Assembly (NCBI GenBank): GCA_026413225.1
Contig: CM048591.1
Coordinates: 77,054,009 to 77,118,008 of the forward strand
Length of the DNA: 64,000 nucleotides
Reading direction: 5' to 3'
Origin: Otis tarda
Lineage: Eukaryota; Chordata; Aves; Otidiformes; Otididae
Shown piece by piece: positions 25,657 through 38,667 of the stretch. The notes beneath the pieces are model-generated. The model saw only the letters and a program-made list of their open reading frames with translations, did no database searches and had not been told where the DNA came from. The number at the start of each line of letters is the position of its first letter. Within the stretch, counting starts at the first letter, position 1. Made by a program: the position numbers and the translations under genes.

Positions 25657-28600
25657 TCGGGGTGTGAATTATTTATTTCCCATGAATGTGGGGGTCATAT
25701 TCAGCTATGGAAGTGCTGAGCGCTGGGTGACTTGCAACGGTGGCCATCAGTTACTCTCCTGGAGAGAGAAGTTAGAAAATTTCAGTACTGAAGAATATTA
25801 CCCTGCAATTTCCAGGATGGCATTAATGCCACCACCCTCACCCTCAGCTTTCTTGTACTAATTCTTTGTACGGATTTGGACTATACATTTTTTGAAGTGT
25901 CATAAAATCAAAATGTGGCAGAAATAGTAATTGAATGCAAGGTTTCAGAAAAATAGTGATTAATATCTCAATGTTTAATTGTAGAAGTACTGTTTATGTA
26001 AACTCATATATGTAAACCCATATATATGTGAGAAATTTCATATGTTGGATATGTCATGATGGCAGTGTACAAACTGTATTAGACTAAGCAAAGTAAGGAC
26101 TACGGGGTGGTTCAGACTGAAGATTCATCTAAATCAAATGGAAGAATACTGTAAAATCTTAAATTGAAACTTTGATTTCTAGGAAGGGTTACAGTTCTGT
26201 TAAAATGCATGAGCATCTGGCTTTTGAAGTACAAAGGGAAAATGAGTTTTAGTGACTTAGAATCCGATGAATACAAGATACAGTTATATGGATAATTTGA
26301 CATGAAGGGATTTTCTTATAATTAGGATACTAAATGCTGTGATGTATTGATTTAGCAGGATTAGCATGTATTAAGTAAAAGAAAAAAAAATTGGCATTTA
26401 TGATCAACTTTTGGGGTAATTAATTTGATAAAATATTTGCCTTGAATGTTCAAGTTAAGTAAAGATAATACTGGAACTCAGTTTTCATGGCAGCATTAGA
26501 TTAAACTGATAGAATGTTGTATCCCAAATTTACTGTGTGTCATGTATACCCTATACGACCAATCCATGTGCGTAGGTGAGTGTGCTGGCTGCGGGGGAGA
26601 GGCGCTGGGGTGGTTTCTGGAAGCTGTTCTGCCTTGATACCTGCTTCTGACCTTAATTTTGGCGATGAATTTGAGTAACTCTTTTGGGTTTTATGGTACA
26701 AACTCAACTCTCTGTAATATTTTCATGGGATCATTTAGCAAGACAAAGCCAAAAAAAAAACCAAACAAAAGAACTTGGATCTTTAGTAAGTGATTACAAG
26801 GTATTCTGGTAAATCCTACCACTTTCCACTAATCTTGGATGCAGAATTTTTTGAACTCTGGAGGAGTTATGTTTAAATTGAGCCTCTTTTTTTTTTTTTT
26901 CATTGTGCTAATGCAACATGATGAGGGTTTTTTGTCTTTAAAAGTTTTAAGCAGACAAGGTTTCGTAAGCAACGGCGATACACTAGAGAGGAAGACTTGC
27001 CAATGGGCAAGGCTGAGACTTCTGTCAATAGGAAGTGCAAAGAGAGGGAGCAGGGAAGGCAGAAGTGGCACTGATGGAAGCTTTGGTAGTGTCAAGGCAG
27101 GGACTGATGTGTGCCGCTTCAGGAGAGCTCCTGCTGGTTGTCCGGAGGGATTTAAAGGGGATAGCTGAAAAAGAAGAATTCCAACAAAAGCAAAAAGCAT
27201 TGAAATAAGTTTATATCTTCAGTTTCACCTGCATCATGCGTGAGCAAGAAGCAGAAATCCAGAGGACGGACTTCAACAAGGAGCGAGACAGCTAATCCCG
27301 CAGTGCAGGGTTTTGCGGTGCAGGATACCTGCATGAAGGCAGGAGATTGACTTCCCACGTAACACAGTCTGTTCAAAACCCAGGTGCGTGAAATAAATGA
27401 ACAAACTTAGAGGAAAGTGAAAGAATGCTTGCTTTTTATTGAAAGGACAACAGGAAGAGTCTCTCTTTTATTAGCAGATAGTGTCTTTTAGTTCTGGAAG
27501 ATTGGTGAAGATCAGAAAAATCTGTCATACCTTACAGCACTAAGCATTATTAAACTTCTGGAAGAAATAGAGAAAAGGAGAACTCATGTAACTTGAAGAT
27601 AAAATTGCCAAAAAATAAGTGTATGGTACGATAATCTTTTGTGAGCGTAAGAATAAAAAATATTTAAAAAAGCATAGAGAGTGGATTTATTTTTTCTTCA
27701 AGAATTTTATTACATTAGGATGCAAAGTTTCTACCTCTTCATCTTCTTGAATTATTTAGATTTGAAAACACAAGCAAACACATTTGTTCTTAGAACATGG
27801 GTTGTTTGGATATTACGAAATACGAAACAAGAACTCCAATTAAAAAAAATTAAAGAGATTGGAACGCATTAAAACTAAGAAGCCAAATGCAATAAACACA
27901 GGAACAAACATGTGTGCCCTGAACTTCAGTGTGCTGTTTTGAAAAAGTAACGTTTCTGAACATGCCCCCTCCCAGCTTCAGTTCATAAAATCTGATACAG
28001 GCAAAACTAAAATACGTTAGAGAGAAGAGAGAGACATATTTTGCACATTTTTGTACAGATACATAAAGGCAAAGGATTCCAAACATGACTACGCTTTTGT
28101 TGTTTTTTTTTTTTAAAAAAAATACAATTTTGCTATGCAAAATAGTGTTTTCATACCACTGTTTCATTACTTTACTGATGACCCTTCATTGGAAGGGTGA
28201 ACTCTAGCACCTTTCATGTTTTTCGCTTTTGGTTTGTTTGGTTTGTTTTTTAAGGTCAACATGTAGAAGAACAACAGGAAGGAAAATAACCAACTTTAAA
28301 CCAAATGGAGAGGTATTTTTTTCTGAATTCTTCCCTTAACGCTTAAAAAAGAAAGAACTCGCAAAACCAGACAACAAAGGTAGGGATTCAGATCATCCCC
28401 TGGTACTTAAGCTCATATTTGGGACCCTGAAGACTGCGACATTAACCTGAGTAATGTAAACAGACTTTCTTCAAATTGGGCGTACGCGTTGGATTTCCAG
28501 CACTGCTTGTATCTACCCGAGGTCCCGTGTCAGCTCGGTGTGGGTTGAGTCCCTTTATGTGAGCGTTTTTCACACGCTGGTGTTGGTTAAGCGTTGAAAT

Positions 28601-31600
28601 GGTCCGTGACCCCGTTTCTGAAGTCGCTATATATATTATTTTTACAATTCCCCCCAAGAGATGGCGACGGATCCCATCGCGGTTCAGCAAACCGTTTGAC
28701 ACCGAAGCATACCTGGACGTGCTTCAGGGATGCTTTGTGCGGAGCTCAGTGTCCCGTTTGTGGAAGATGTGACAGTCTGTAACTCTTCACCTGCCAGTGG
28801 CCGTGCTGATGAAGCACGTGGCAAGGTGGAATTCTGTATCAGAAAATCAAAATAGTGTTTGGCAGAGTTTATTATTGCCTGCATCTTTGCATTTGTGTGA
28901 ACTGTTCTAGAAATTAAAAAAAAAAAAAATACATCAGCCAAGCACTGCAGTTACGATTTTGGGGTTTTTTTGCTGGCTGGAAGAAGTGGTAACACAACCT
29001 GATGACCATGTGTCTGCTTGTTTATGAAGAACTTTTGCAGGGAGAGACGTAATTTCTGTGCCAATATTTAAAAAAAATATTTTTTATGAAGTATTTTTCA
29101 GTAATTGCTCGACAGAAGTTGTGTGGGGAGCTTCTCACTGAGCGTGTGACTGCGCCGTGTCCAGACTCTGTCTCCTAGGTGGGCTCCTCTCCTCTCTTGC
29201 CAAGTTTAGCTTATTTGAAGGTCACAGCTGCTGTTGAGCGGCCAGAACTTAACAAGCCGGGCTGCTGCACGGAGCAGGAATGGCAGAGCCTGTACCTGCT
29301 GTGCTCTCAAGACAAACACTGCTCGAACAGCGCTGGGAGTATATTTGTAAACTTTAATTCCACAGGCTCGAGCTAATCTTGTTTTTTTCTTGCCTGCAAG
29401 ATAAATGGCAGTATTTATCCCAGCTACAGAGCTGAACGAGGAAGGAAGCGGCGTGTGAAGGAAGCAGCTGTGTTATGAACATGTACGACTCTATGAGCGC
29501 TTCCAGAAGAGGTCCCGGGTCTTTATGGGCACATATGAAGAACAGAGTCTTGCTAGGAGGAGTAAGTGGTTTAAACAGATAAACCAAAATAATTGCACGG
29601 TCTGCTTCTGCTGAGAGCCTGTGTGAACTTTTCTGTCAGAATACTTCTGTTCGTATATTCACAGGAACTAACTTAATAATTTAATAATTGCTTCTCTGTT
29701 TGGTGTTTAGGGCTTTTTAAAAATTATTTTTTTTCTGTGATAAACCTATTTTGTTTGTGTAGATTCCGGTCACATTAAGGCTCTTCTGTTAACAGGTAAT
29801 GGGTTTCTGTGGGAAGGGTGCTAAAACATGGATGCTGCCACTCACTCCCTGAAATAATTTCACTGAGTCCCGTCTTTCTGCTTCTGTTTCTATGATAATA
29901 GTATGCCTTACTCGTCAATGTTGTAGTGGTAAAGATGAGTTAATTACTAACCACCAATTTCTCTATCAAGGATTGTCTCTTCGGCAGTAAGGATCTCGGC
30001 TGGGTTAACCAGCACTAGTATTTCTGCAGGTTCTCTTGGCAGTTTGTTCAGCTGGGGATAAATTTGGCTCCGCAGCTGAGCTACCTAGCTGGCTTGAGCT
30101 AAATCTTAGCCAGCAGCAGCCGCTGCAAGGTGCATCACACCTAAAACGGGTGGCATTTCGGCCAAGATTAGGAGGCTTGGTTCTGCTTTTGGAAAACTGT
30201 GTGGCTTATTGTTTAAATAATAACAAATGGCAAACTTCGCAGTGTGTCATCATCAAAAATGAAGTGCAATATAAATTTACTTCCTTAGGTGGAACAGACC
30301 CTCAGAATAATCACCTGTCCTTAAATGAGGCAAGTCCTCCGCTATGGAAGTTTAATGTACGACTTTGACCTCAGTCTAGTAAAATACTTCAACATGTATG
30401 GAATTTTAAGCATACAAGGGAAGAGTTGCATGGATTTGTATTCTGGTGCCAAACAACAGCAGGCCCACATTGCTTCTGCACTCCCAGAAGTATTTTTGAT
30501 CCTGCTGATTTTTTACTCAGATGTAGTAAGTGTATTCTGAATATCTGCTGAACAGATAAGTAATAAAAATAGTGAATTTCACTGAATTGCAGTAGTTCTG
30601 TTGTGGTCATTCTCTGAAAGCAAGCGTTTTTCTGCCTATGCTGTTTCAGAGAAATTTGAGTTCTGTATTTTTAAAGTTAATTTAAAAGTAGTTTATATTA
30701 AACATAATGTCTCGTTAGTAACCTTCGACAAATGCACATTGCTTTTCGAAAAGGGCATGTGTTCAAATGTGTAGCACATATTTTCAGATTTATGTGTAAC
30801 AACTGAGACATTTGCAGCCTTCTGTGTAGCAGCTAGGACGTTTCTGTTTCTTTTAAGAATAATGCAGTGGGAGGTGAAAGCCCTTAAAATAATTATTCAA
30901 CGGAAGTTATGTAAGGAAGGAATTCCCTGGAAGGAGTGCTAATACTCAGTTGCAGGAAGGAAAAGGTATGTAATCTCCTGCAATGCAAGAATATCACAAA
31001 AATGTGTGCATGCATTTTGCTGTATAATCTGACATACCACACAATCAGTTTCTGAAAGCAGATCTATTCCACATCCTGGTTGTTAATTTGTGTTTATATT
31101 GATGTTCTTGCAGTGTGCAGGATGTATAGCCAAGGTGTTATGTCACTTTTCCAGTATATTCTTTATCTGAGGTGACAAATTGGGTGTATGCTATATTAGT
31201 TACTTCACCGGACTGTATTTACATGGTCTTTTAAAATTTTGAGAATTCTGTCGAGCAGTTGGGAACAAGTAGAGCAAACATTTGCCTGAGTTCTAAGGCA
31301 AAAAAAGTCTGTTTGTTAGAACAGAGTGTTCTTCTCTGACGGTGATCCTACAGTTTTGGCGTCTGCCGTAGTTAAACCTTACAGACACTTTGCACAAGTT
31401 ACAGGTTGCCACTGTCGCTAAGTGAAGCAGCTCTCTTCCGTCCCTGACATTTGGTGGTTGGTGACAGCGTGGTGATGGCAATACCCCGTTCCTTGCAGGA
31501 GGCACTCCGGTTCCATTACCTTTGCCTTGGGTTCATTTGTTAAGAAGTGTTCTTTAAGTCCCTGTTGCAGTGACGGGGTCGTTAATGTGTTCACCCACGG

Positions 31601-32800
31601 GATTGTGTCGGGGGTGACTGTCTCCTGTGATACAACTGATCCGGAGAGATCAGTATGCAAAGGGAGTGCAGGCTTTTTCTTCAACCATTCAGTTGCTGCA
31701 GGGCAGTAGAAAGAAATGTCAGTGCGTGGACCACGTCCTCAGCACACAGGAGTACTTCTGTAGCATATATATTATAAACGTGGCAGCTACGTAACTCAGT
31801 GTGCTTAAGTTTAGATTTATTCCATTGAGAGGTTTCTGGCCCTTCCAGGTGTGAGGTTTTTGGAAAGCATTAAAAAAGTGTGGATGTGCGTTCAGATGTT
31901 CGCGTGCAGGGTATGCGTATGCGTAAAGTACCTTCGTTTGTGCACATCAGTGCTACGGCAGAGGAAACCTGATGTTTCGCTGCACGTCAGTTGCGTGGCA
32001 TGGGGAAGAGCCATTGTCTGTGCCACTGTCAGTCTCTGAACTGAATTCCTTTTGAGCACTCAGCAATGGAAATGGTTTATCACAGGACTGAGGAGGAAGA
32101 GCGTATGCCACGTGTGACGCCAGGAGAGCAAAGAGGCGTCCCACCAGTCTTCTCTGCCTCACCCAAAGGAGTTTGGTGATGCTGCTGTGTAATTTGATGG
32201 CTGTCTTTCTTGAGTGTGCTGTGTCGGTTCAGCCCTGGTCCTGTAAAGGCGTTACCCTGAAGAACCAGGACAGAGTTCTGACAAATGCTTTTTCTGTTTG
32301 GGGTGAAGTGCTCTGTTCACCAGTAACCCTTTAATGTATCTCAAGTGTAGTGGAGGAGATGCAAGCAGTCCATGTCCTAAAATATAAATTAATATGTTAA
32401 ATATACGCAGTTGGGTTTCATTTTAGTGAAAAATAGTGCCTCATCATGCAAATGGAGAAACTGAGGGACTTGCTGCCTTTCTGGATGAGGGAGAAGTGTC
32501 GTCGCTGTAAGACTGTCTAGATCCGGAGGCTCTTTGGCCAGCCACGCTCCTAATGCTGTGCCTAAGTGGGCATGAAAGGAGAAGGGCACTTGTTCCATGC
32601 ATCCCTGAGCAGCTGGTCCTGTGCACGAAGGCAGAGGACTCTGGCAGCAGCTTCCTTAAATTAAACAAAGGGCAAGAAGAACTCGGCTTGCTACCTCTCA
32701 GGAAGTGGATCTGATGGGGAGAAACTATGTTAAGTAGTCAGTATTTAAAACAGGGCTTTATTTATAGTCAAAAATAAAAATTCTTTTAGCATTTCTAATT

Positions 32801-32824
32801 AGTTCCCTAATTAGTAAGGGAACT
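32801..32824. other. Hairpin overlapping paired TAATTA motifs
   Basis: AGTTCCCT at 32801-32808 and AGGGAACT at 32817-32824 are perfect inverted arms around an 8-nt loop. The palindromic homeodomain-type core CTAATTAG occurs at 32795-32802 and again at 32807-32814, 12 bp apart. It could be a regulatory cluster or chance AT-rich sequence; the sequence alone does not decide. Confidence 0.3.
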
Positions 32825-35639
32825 CTGTGGGGTAGATGCTGTGTATTTTCCCAGTTAGCAAGTATCTTCACTTCTGCGGGCAAGATGCAGTAGTGGCAGT
32901 GACAGAGTCTTTCAGCCACTGCTTTACTTCCCTCTTGTAGGACAAAAAGCGTGTTCGAGGGGGATGGAGATCTGTCGGAGCCGTGATACTCAGGAATACA
33001 TGCTGTCATTGTTTCAGTTGTGTTTGACTGTATCATTACATAATTGTTCTGAAAGAAACTCTGATGTGTTATGTAAGTTATACTTCTTCATCCTAATTAT
33101 CTCTTTAATTAAACTTACTAGAAGTCTTTGGGAGAAAATAGTTCTTTAGGAGTGATTACAACTAGCTCTTTTATATTGCTTGTCACTTGAGGATTAGCAT
33201 TAGTAAAGTGAAGTACTACTTACTCTTGAAAGGAGAAAAATCGTATTACAGCCGTATTTCTAGAGAATATTTCAGACGTGCTTTTCGGGTAGCGCTAGAG
33301 GCACAAGGCAGCAGGCCGCTCCTTGCGACTGACGAGGAACACAGTGCTGGTATTACTCACTAAACCGCAGCTGCTAATCCTTCAAGAGGATGCTGCTGAC
33401 GCTGGCATTTTAATCCGACCTCTCTTCTGTTATTTCCATCCTCTGTTTCTAGCAAATGACCGGTTGGGATTTTTTTTTGTTGATTGTTTCGGGCTTTAAA
33501 ATTATTTTTATAGTGGTTTCAGTGGCAATTTATAAGTGAATGACAATGCTTTTACTAGTAATGTGTGCGGTTTCAGGATTGTACTCTAGCAGTACTTTGA
33601 AAACCATCAGTAATTAATACTTACTGCTGTAGACATCTGTGTCTGTCAGTGCCAACAGCGAGCAGATGATTGAAATCGTTCCCTGCGTGCCCGCTGAAAT
33701 CGCACGTGGCTGCCAGGCTGTGCGTGCCTTCGCCCGCGCTAGCGAGCCGGACGCCGTACCTGGTTTCTCCTGTGCGGATAAGTTGTTTCCTGCCGTGTGA
33801 AGTTAAAAGCAGAACTACAGTCATGGGATTTCAAGTTCTGCTGCTAAAATTGCTGACTTTTTTTCTTTGTTCCTTATTTCCTTTTAAAAACTGAAATGGT
33901 TACAAGAATATCTGAAATAAGACAGATGTGATTCTTCAAGTATTAAGGCTGATCAGACTACTAGCGGAATTCATACTGTTCGTGAAAATCTGGAAAAAGA
34001 TCTCATAAGCTGTTTTAAAGTACCTGAGGAATGAATACTTGAAAATAACTTCATGTTCAAGATTTTCTTGCAGATTTTCTATTTCTTTTATACTTGTTTA
34101 TCTTTTGTTTGCATGGATTCTAACAGAAGCAGCAGATTGCTTTATTTTGTCGTCTGTTTTGCTGGCAAGCTCGTTAAGCAACTATTTGAAGCAGCAGCTG
34201 ACATTTTATATTTGTGCAGATGCCGTGCTTCACCTTACATTTCTGTAGGAAATTCTTCATAACCAGAACTATTGGGTAGTGAATGGGATCTGGTCTGAAG
34301 ACTGCGTGTTTGGTTACTGCAGACTCTGATGGCGTTAGTCAGCTCTTTTAGACTTTCCATTCCTTTTCTGGTTGGATTTGGTTCAGTGTTTCCCTGCAGT
34401 GCCAGTGGTTTCATGAGGACGGCCCTGGGACAGCGCGCCGTATGTCTGAGCAAGCTTTGTACTGATAACAGCTTCTTGTGGTAGACAAAAGGACTTTCTC
34501 TCAGTATCACATTCTCTCTCATTTTCATTCATGCCTGGCTGTTTTCTTTGGGCCGTGACGTTTTGCCATGCCGCCCTACAGCCTGATTCCTGTTTCCCAA
34601 CACGCGGTCCTCCATTCACACTGCAATTACCAGGGCTTACTGGATGTGTTTGAAGGTGTGGCTGGAGCCGAGCCGCAATGGAGTTAATCCCAGAAACTTT
34701 CAGGTTTTGACAACTGCGGATTTTTGCAAGATATTCTAGAGGTGCGTGTTTGTTTAGGTTTGATCTAATCTTCTCTTGCGGGAGGCTGAGATTGGTCAGT
34801 ATTTCAGTCTTAATATAATGTTTCTAGCTTCTGTTTTTCCTCTTCAGGTTTTTGTAGGGGAGGGGACATTTTGTTATTATTACTGTTTAAAAAAAAGCTT
34901 ATGCATGTGTAGGAAATCCAGATCTGTGTGTGTGATACCCTCTCAGGTTTCAGGCAGAGCAGGTGCTGCCCCTTTGCGCAGTTGTAGGCTGCTGCTCTGG
35001 TCTTGCTCGCCCTCGGCTCCTCAGAAGGAGCTGCAGACGGAGTCATTGACAGTCAGCGGCTTCATTGTAAGGTCTTGGTAAGTCTCTGTTCTCGTCACTG
35101 ATGAATTATGAATTGCACCCCCCGCCTTTGACAGGGCAGTTGTGTATAAAGAGTGGCAATAGGTTTGTCTTTGAATGTGCTCAACGTGTTACACTGGAGT
35201 TCATAATTTGGTGCTGATGGCTTGTAGCATTTTCTGGTGTGACTGTAAGAATATATTCTCATTGGAGTATGTAACTAATATAAGGTTTGTAAGGTAGTGT
35301 AGCTTATTACAATTTTGTTTTTGTCCAGGAGCAGAAACTGGTCTCAATTACACACTTTCAAGTGACTGCTGAAACACTTAAATATATCAATTGTTAAAGA
35401 AAAAATCTGCGTGAAAAATAATGTTGACGACGGCAAAATGTTGACTTGCAGTTTGAATAAGAATGAAAGAAACATAGTGGCTTCGCGTTGTAAATCTGGT
35501 GTATTTCAGTACAGTGTGCGGTGGCTGATGCTCCTGTTGGCGTGGATCTAGCAGTCTGGCTGAAGCCTCTCAGGAAGGGATCGCTGATGCTCACGCCAGG
35601 GATGTCCACGGAAAATGCCTTTGCAGTGCGTGAGTGTGA

Positions 35640-35815
35640 GATGCAAGATGCGGCTCTCTCCCCGTACACCCGCGGCGTCGGGATGTGTCTGGCAGTGCCA
35701 GCCGCTCTCTCCAGCGTGCACGTGCGGGTGGCACAGCCAAGCTGTCCGACCCGGCTCGGAGGGAGCCGCAGGCCCGCGGCGCTTGGCCCTTTCCTTTCGC
35801 GCCAGTGACAGCGTT
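35640..35815. promoter_or_regulatory. Short CpG cluster, candidate small CpG island
   Basis: By my count about 20 CpG dinucleotides lie in roughly 175 bp, in strongly GC-rich sequence (GCGGCG, CGCGGCGC and CACGTGCGGG are visible), against sparse CpG in the surroundings. It is shorter than a classic promoter island. I see no TATA box and no adjacent exon on either strand. It could be a distal unmethylated element, a weak promoter of a non-coding transcript, or GC-biased gene-conversion debris. Confidence 0.35.
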
Positions 35816-36766
35816 ACAGGAAGCTGGTCTAATACTGCACAATTGTATCTAAAAATTTTTGCCGCACAGTATCATTAGAACTCAGGTTAAAAATAGTCAT
35901 GCACAAAAATAGTAATTTCCCAGCGTCACTGAACAGAAATATTTCTGCTGAGGTTTTTCGGGACATTCCATCCAATGCTTTCCAACACTTTATTTTATGA
36001 TTTAGAAGTAAATACATTTGCTGTTAATAAAATTGGCAGGCGACACATTGCAGAAAGGCACAGATGACAGCTTGAGTGACTTTGTAAACCAACTCGTTTA
36101 AACAAAGAGCCGTTTTTAAATACAGTGAAAACTGGCATTTGGCTGTACACTGAGCCATGAGGAATGCAGACCTCATCTCTTGTTAAGAGGGGAATAGTAT
36201 CCTGGAAAGGAAAAATTATAAAAGGGACCCAAAACTCATGCAGTCCAGCGAGAGCACCTAGTGCGACATTGCAGCAAGAAGAGCTGCAGCGACCTTGAGG
36301 TTTCCAAAACTGAAAATTGCTGCTGTGAGGAGAATTGATTTCAGCTGTGAGTAAGGAGCGGCTGAGAAGGGACATCAGAATATTGCACAGCGTGTCTGTG
36401 TTTTTAGGAAGATGTTGAAAAATAGGGTGTTGGGTTGTCATAAATACAGTTTGCACCCTGAAGAAAATGCCAAACAGAGAAAACCGTAGCATTCCAGATG
36501 CTCAGCTTACCTAGAAGAAGGTGGAGAGCGGTTGTAATCCAGGAGTGCCTCAGCAGAGCAAAAAGGGTCTCTTCAGTAGGTTTTTTCCCTGCAAGACTGC
36601 TTGTGGTGAGAGTAGAGGGAAGGGAGACAGTGTCTTGCTCGCTTCTGCAACATTACGTAAGTGTAGGCACGTCAGTCAAGTGCCTTTTGGCTCTTGTTAT
36701 GTAAAAAGGCAAATCTAACTCATTTTTGTTAGGATGGTTAGCTCTGAGAGCAGCCTGCCCAGGTGT

Positions 36767-36916
36767 GCGGCAGGTGCCCGTCTCTTTGCCCCTCGGGAGG
36801 ACCTGTCCCGTCCCAGCAGCGTGGTGGGCGCAGCGGCGGGCCGCTCCGTGTCAGCGCGCTGCATCCGCCTGTGTGGTTTCCTGCTCCTGTGACGTCTTCG
36901 GTTCTGAAATCGGCGG
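36767..36916. promoter_or_regulatory. Second short CpG cluster with a CRE-like core
   Basis: About 17 CpGs lie in about 150 bp (GGGCGCAGCGGCGGG, CAGCGCGC, ATCGGCGGG) with a TGACGTC core at 36890-36896. It lies about 1 kb from the first cluster with ordinary DNA between them. No exon is visible nearby. Regulatory function is an inference from CpG retention only. Confidence 0.33.
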
Positions 36917-38093
36917 GTCAGTGGAAACTTGCACAGTTTTTTTCTGATCTTTTTTCTTTTCTAAATGTTACACCATGGAACGTTCTGAGTGGGACCATCC
37001 TTGCTCTGTTTCTCATGATGTGTGTATTGTGTGTTACACCTGAGGGAGTCTAAAGAGCATTCTTCTGCAGAAAGCACAGGATGCCCTGAACAGGTCTGAG
37101 CGCCCTCTTTAAAAAGCTGCATTATTTATACCTTGGACTTTCCCTGACGTCTCTAAAAATAACTTGTATGTAACAGGGATATACCTGCATTACTTTTTGC
37201 ACTGATACCGAGAAGGTATGTTTGACAAATCCGTACCTTAATTAAATGAACAGATATTATTTAATCCTGCAATTCATATTCCCTGAGTCAGAAGAACTTT
37301 AAGAAGCCCAAGAACTCTTTCTACACTGTAAACAGAACAGTTCTTTACAGCAATGGTAAGTCATTCTGTATTCATGTGTTTAAGAGGTCGGATTTTTTTC
37401 TTTTAATTTTTTTTTTTGTTTTTTTTTCCTGTGTCCCAAGCTATGCGTGGCTGAGGACCTGGTCATCGAGGTGCTGAGCTCCCACAGGGACTGTGACACT
37501 AGTGGGGTATTGCTGGTTTCTGCTGGTGTTTGAAACCTCTCAGAGCGCGATGCTGAAAGGATGAATTTCCCACAGACACAAATGAATTTGTTTACAATTT
37601 ATGTTCATAAATTCCCGTTACAGAGCCGTGCTGAACTTGGGAGAAAACATGCCTTCAGTCAGGGCTTAATTACAAATGAGACAGGGGTTAAAGTGTTGTC
37701 CTTGCAAAACAAAGGAATGAGGGAAAAATAGTAATTTGAAACTGCGTGTGCAGTGCTGTAGAGAAGCTACTGCGCTTCACAGAAATGTGACTAACCGGCA
37801 GACAGTGCACCTGAGGGTGGCCGAGGAAGCGGGGCAGAAACGCCAAAATGCAGGACTGGGAGTACCTCCTGGCCACGGTCCTTCGAGTGTGGTTTGTACC
37901 CGTGTCGGCGTAGCATAGTCGAAAAATCCCTGGGAAACGAGGTGTGCTTTCCCTCTCCTGTTTCTGCTCTTGTTCTAGAACGTATTCTGTGAGTAATGGG
38001 ACACCTTCAGATTTCCAGCCTGGATTTGTTCATGATCGCTGGCAATGTTACACCTTACTTAAACAGCTGGTCTTTGCCGGCATGATCTGTGTC

Positions 38094-38116
38094 TAGGCCA
38101 TCATATATATGGCCTA
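38094..38116. other. Perfect 8-bp stem inverted repeat
   Basis: TAGGCCAT and ATGGCCTA are exact reverse complements around a 7-nt AT loop. The hairpin is isolated, with no neighbouring gene or terminator context. Confidence 0.4.
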
Positions 38117-38166
38117 ATTTTGATTATCTTGAGGTTTAAAAAAAAACCTGCAAACTTTCAGCCCAG

Positions 38167-38191
38167 CCCCATGCCCCCTCCCCCTCCCCCC
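38167..38191 (-). other. C-run tract, G-quadruplex-prone on the minus strand
   Basis: Four C runs of 4, 5, 5 and 6 bases are separated by ATG, T and T. On the minus strand this satisfies the G3+N1-7 four-run rule with loops of 1, 1 and 3, a geometry generally associated with stable quadruplexes. It lies in otherwise AT-rich DNA with no gene adjacent. Confidence 0.6.
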
Positions 38192-38631
38192 AAGACAAAG
38201 AAATGTTTTTATATTGGATAACTTATTACGGGTTGTTTTTTCTACATATTTCCTTGTATTGGCATAATGCTTAGGAACAACAGCTGCATATTGCTGGGCT
38301 CTGCGAACAGTAATACCATTGTTCCCACTCTGCATATATTTTTTTGTTGGCTGTTTTTAATCCATCTGCTAGTTGCATTGAAGTTTTCTAAGATTTTTTT
38401 TAACGAATTAAAAGCGAGGACATGCCAACTCTACCTCAGTAGCCTTAGCAGTTGTTTTGTAGCTTGAGGAAGTCTGAGTGCCGCCCCGGAGTTTGGGTGG
38501 TGATGGAGCGTGAAAACACCACAAATGCCCCGTTTCCCCGTGCTGTGGGATTGTGCGGTTGGAGGTACCTCTACCAGCTGTTGCCAGCACTTTTCGTTTT
38601 GTTTTCGTATTCAATCCCGTGGGCTGAAATG

Positions 38632-38667
38632 AATGAGCAAAGCAGAGCAAATGAGCAAAGCGGAGCA
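38632..38667. repeat. 18-bp tandem duplication
   Basis: Two abutting copies of AATGAGCAAAGCAGAGCA occur at 38632-38649 and 38650-38667, with one A-to-G difference and a partial third copy (GATAAGCA) after them. It is local slippage. Confidence 0.9.

Noticed and set aside
25235-25861. 208-codon plus-strand open frame
   Set aside because: Most of it is antisense to CR1-3. Such frames recur in the reverse complement of CR1 3' ends.
35995-36492. 165-codon minus-strand open frame between the CpG clusters
   Set aside because: No motif or family resemblance, and no clear splice or initiation context. A few frames of this length are expected by chance in 64 kb read six ways.
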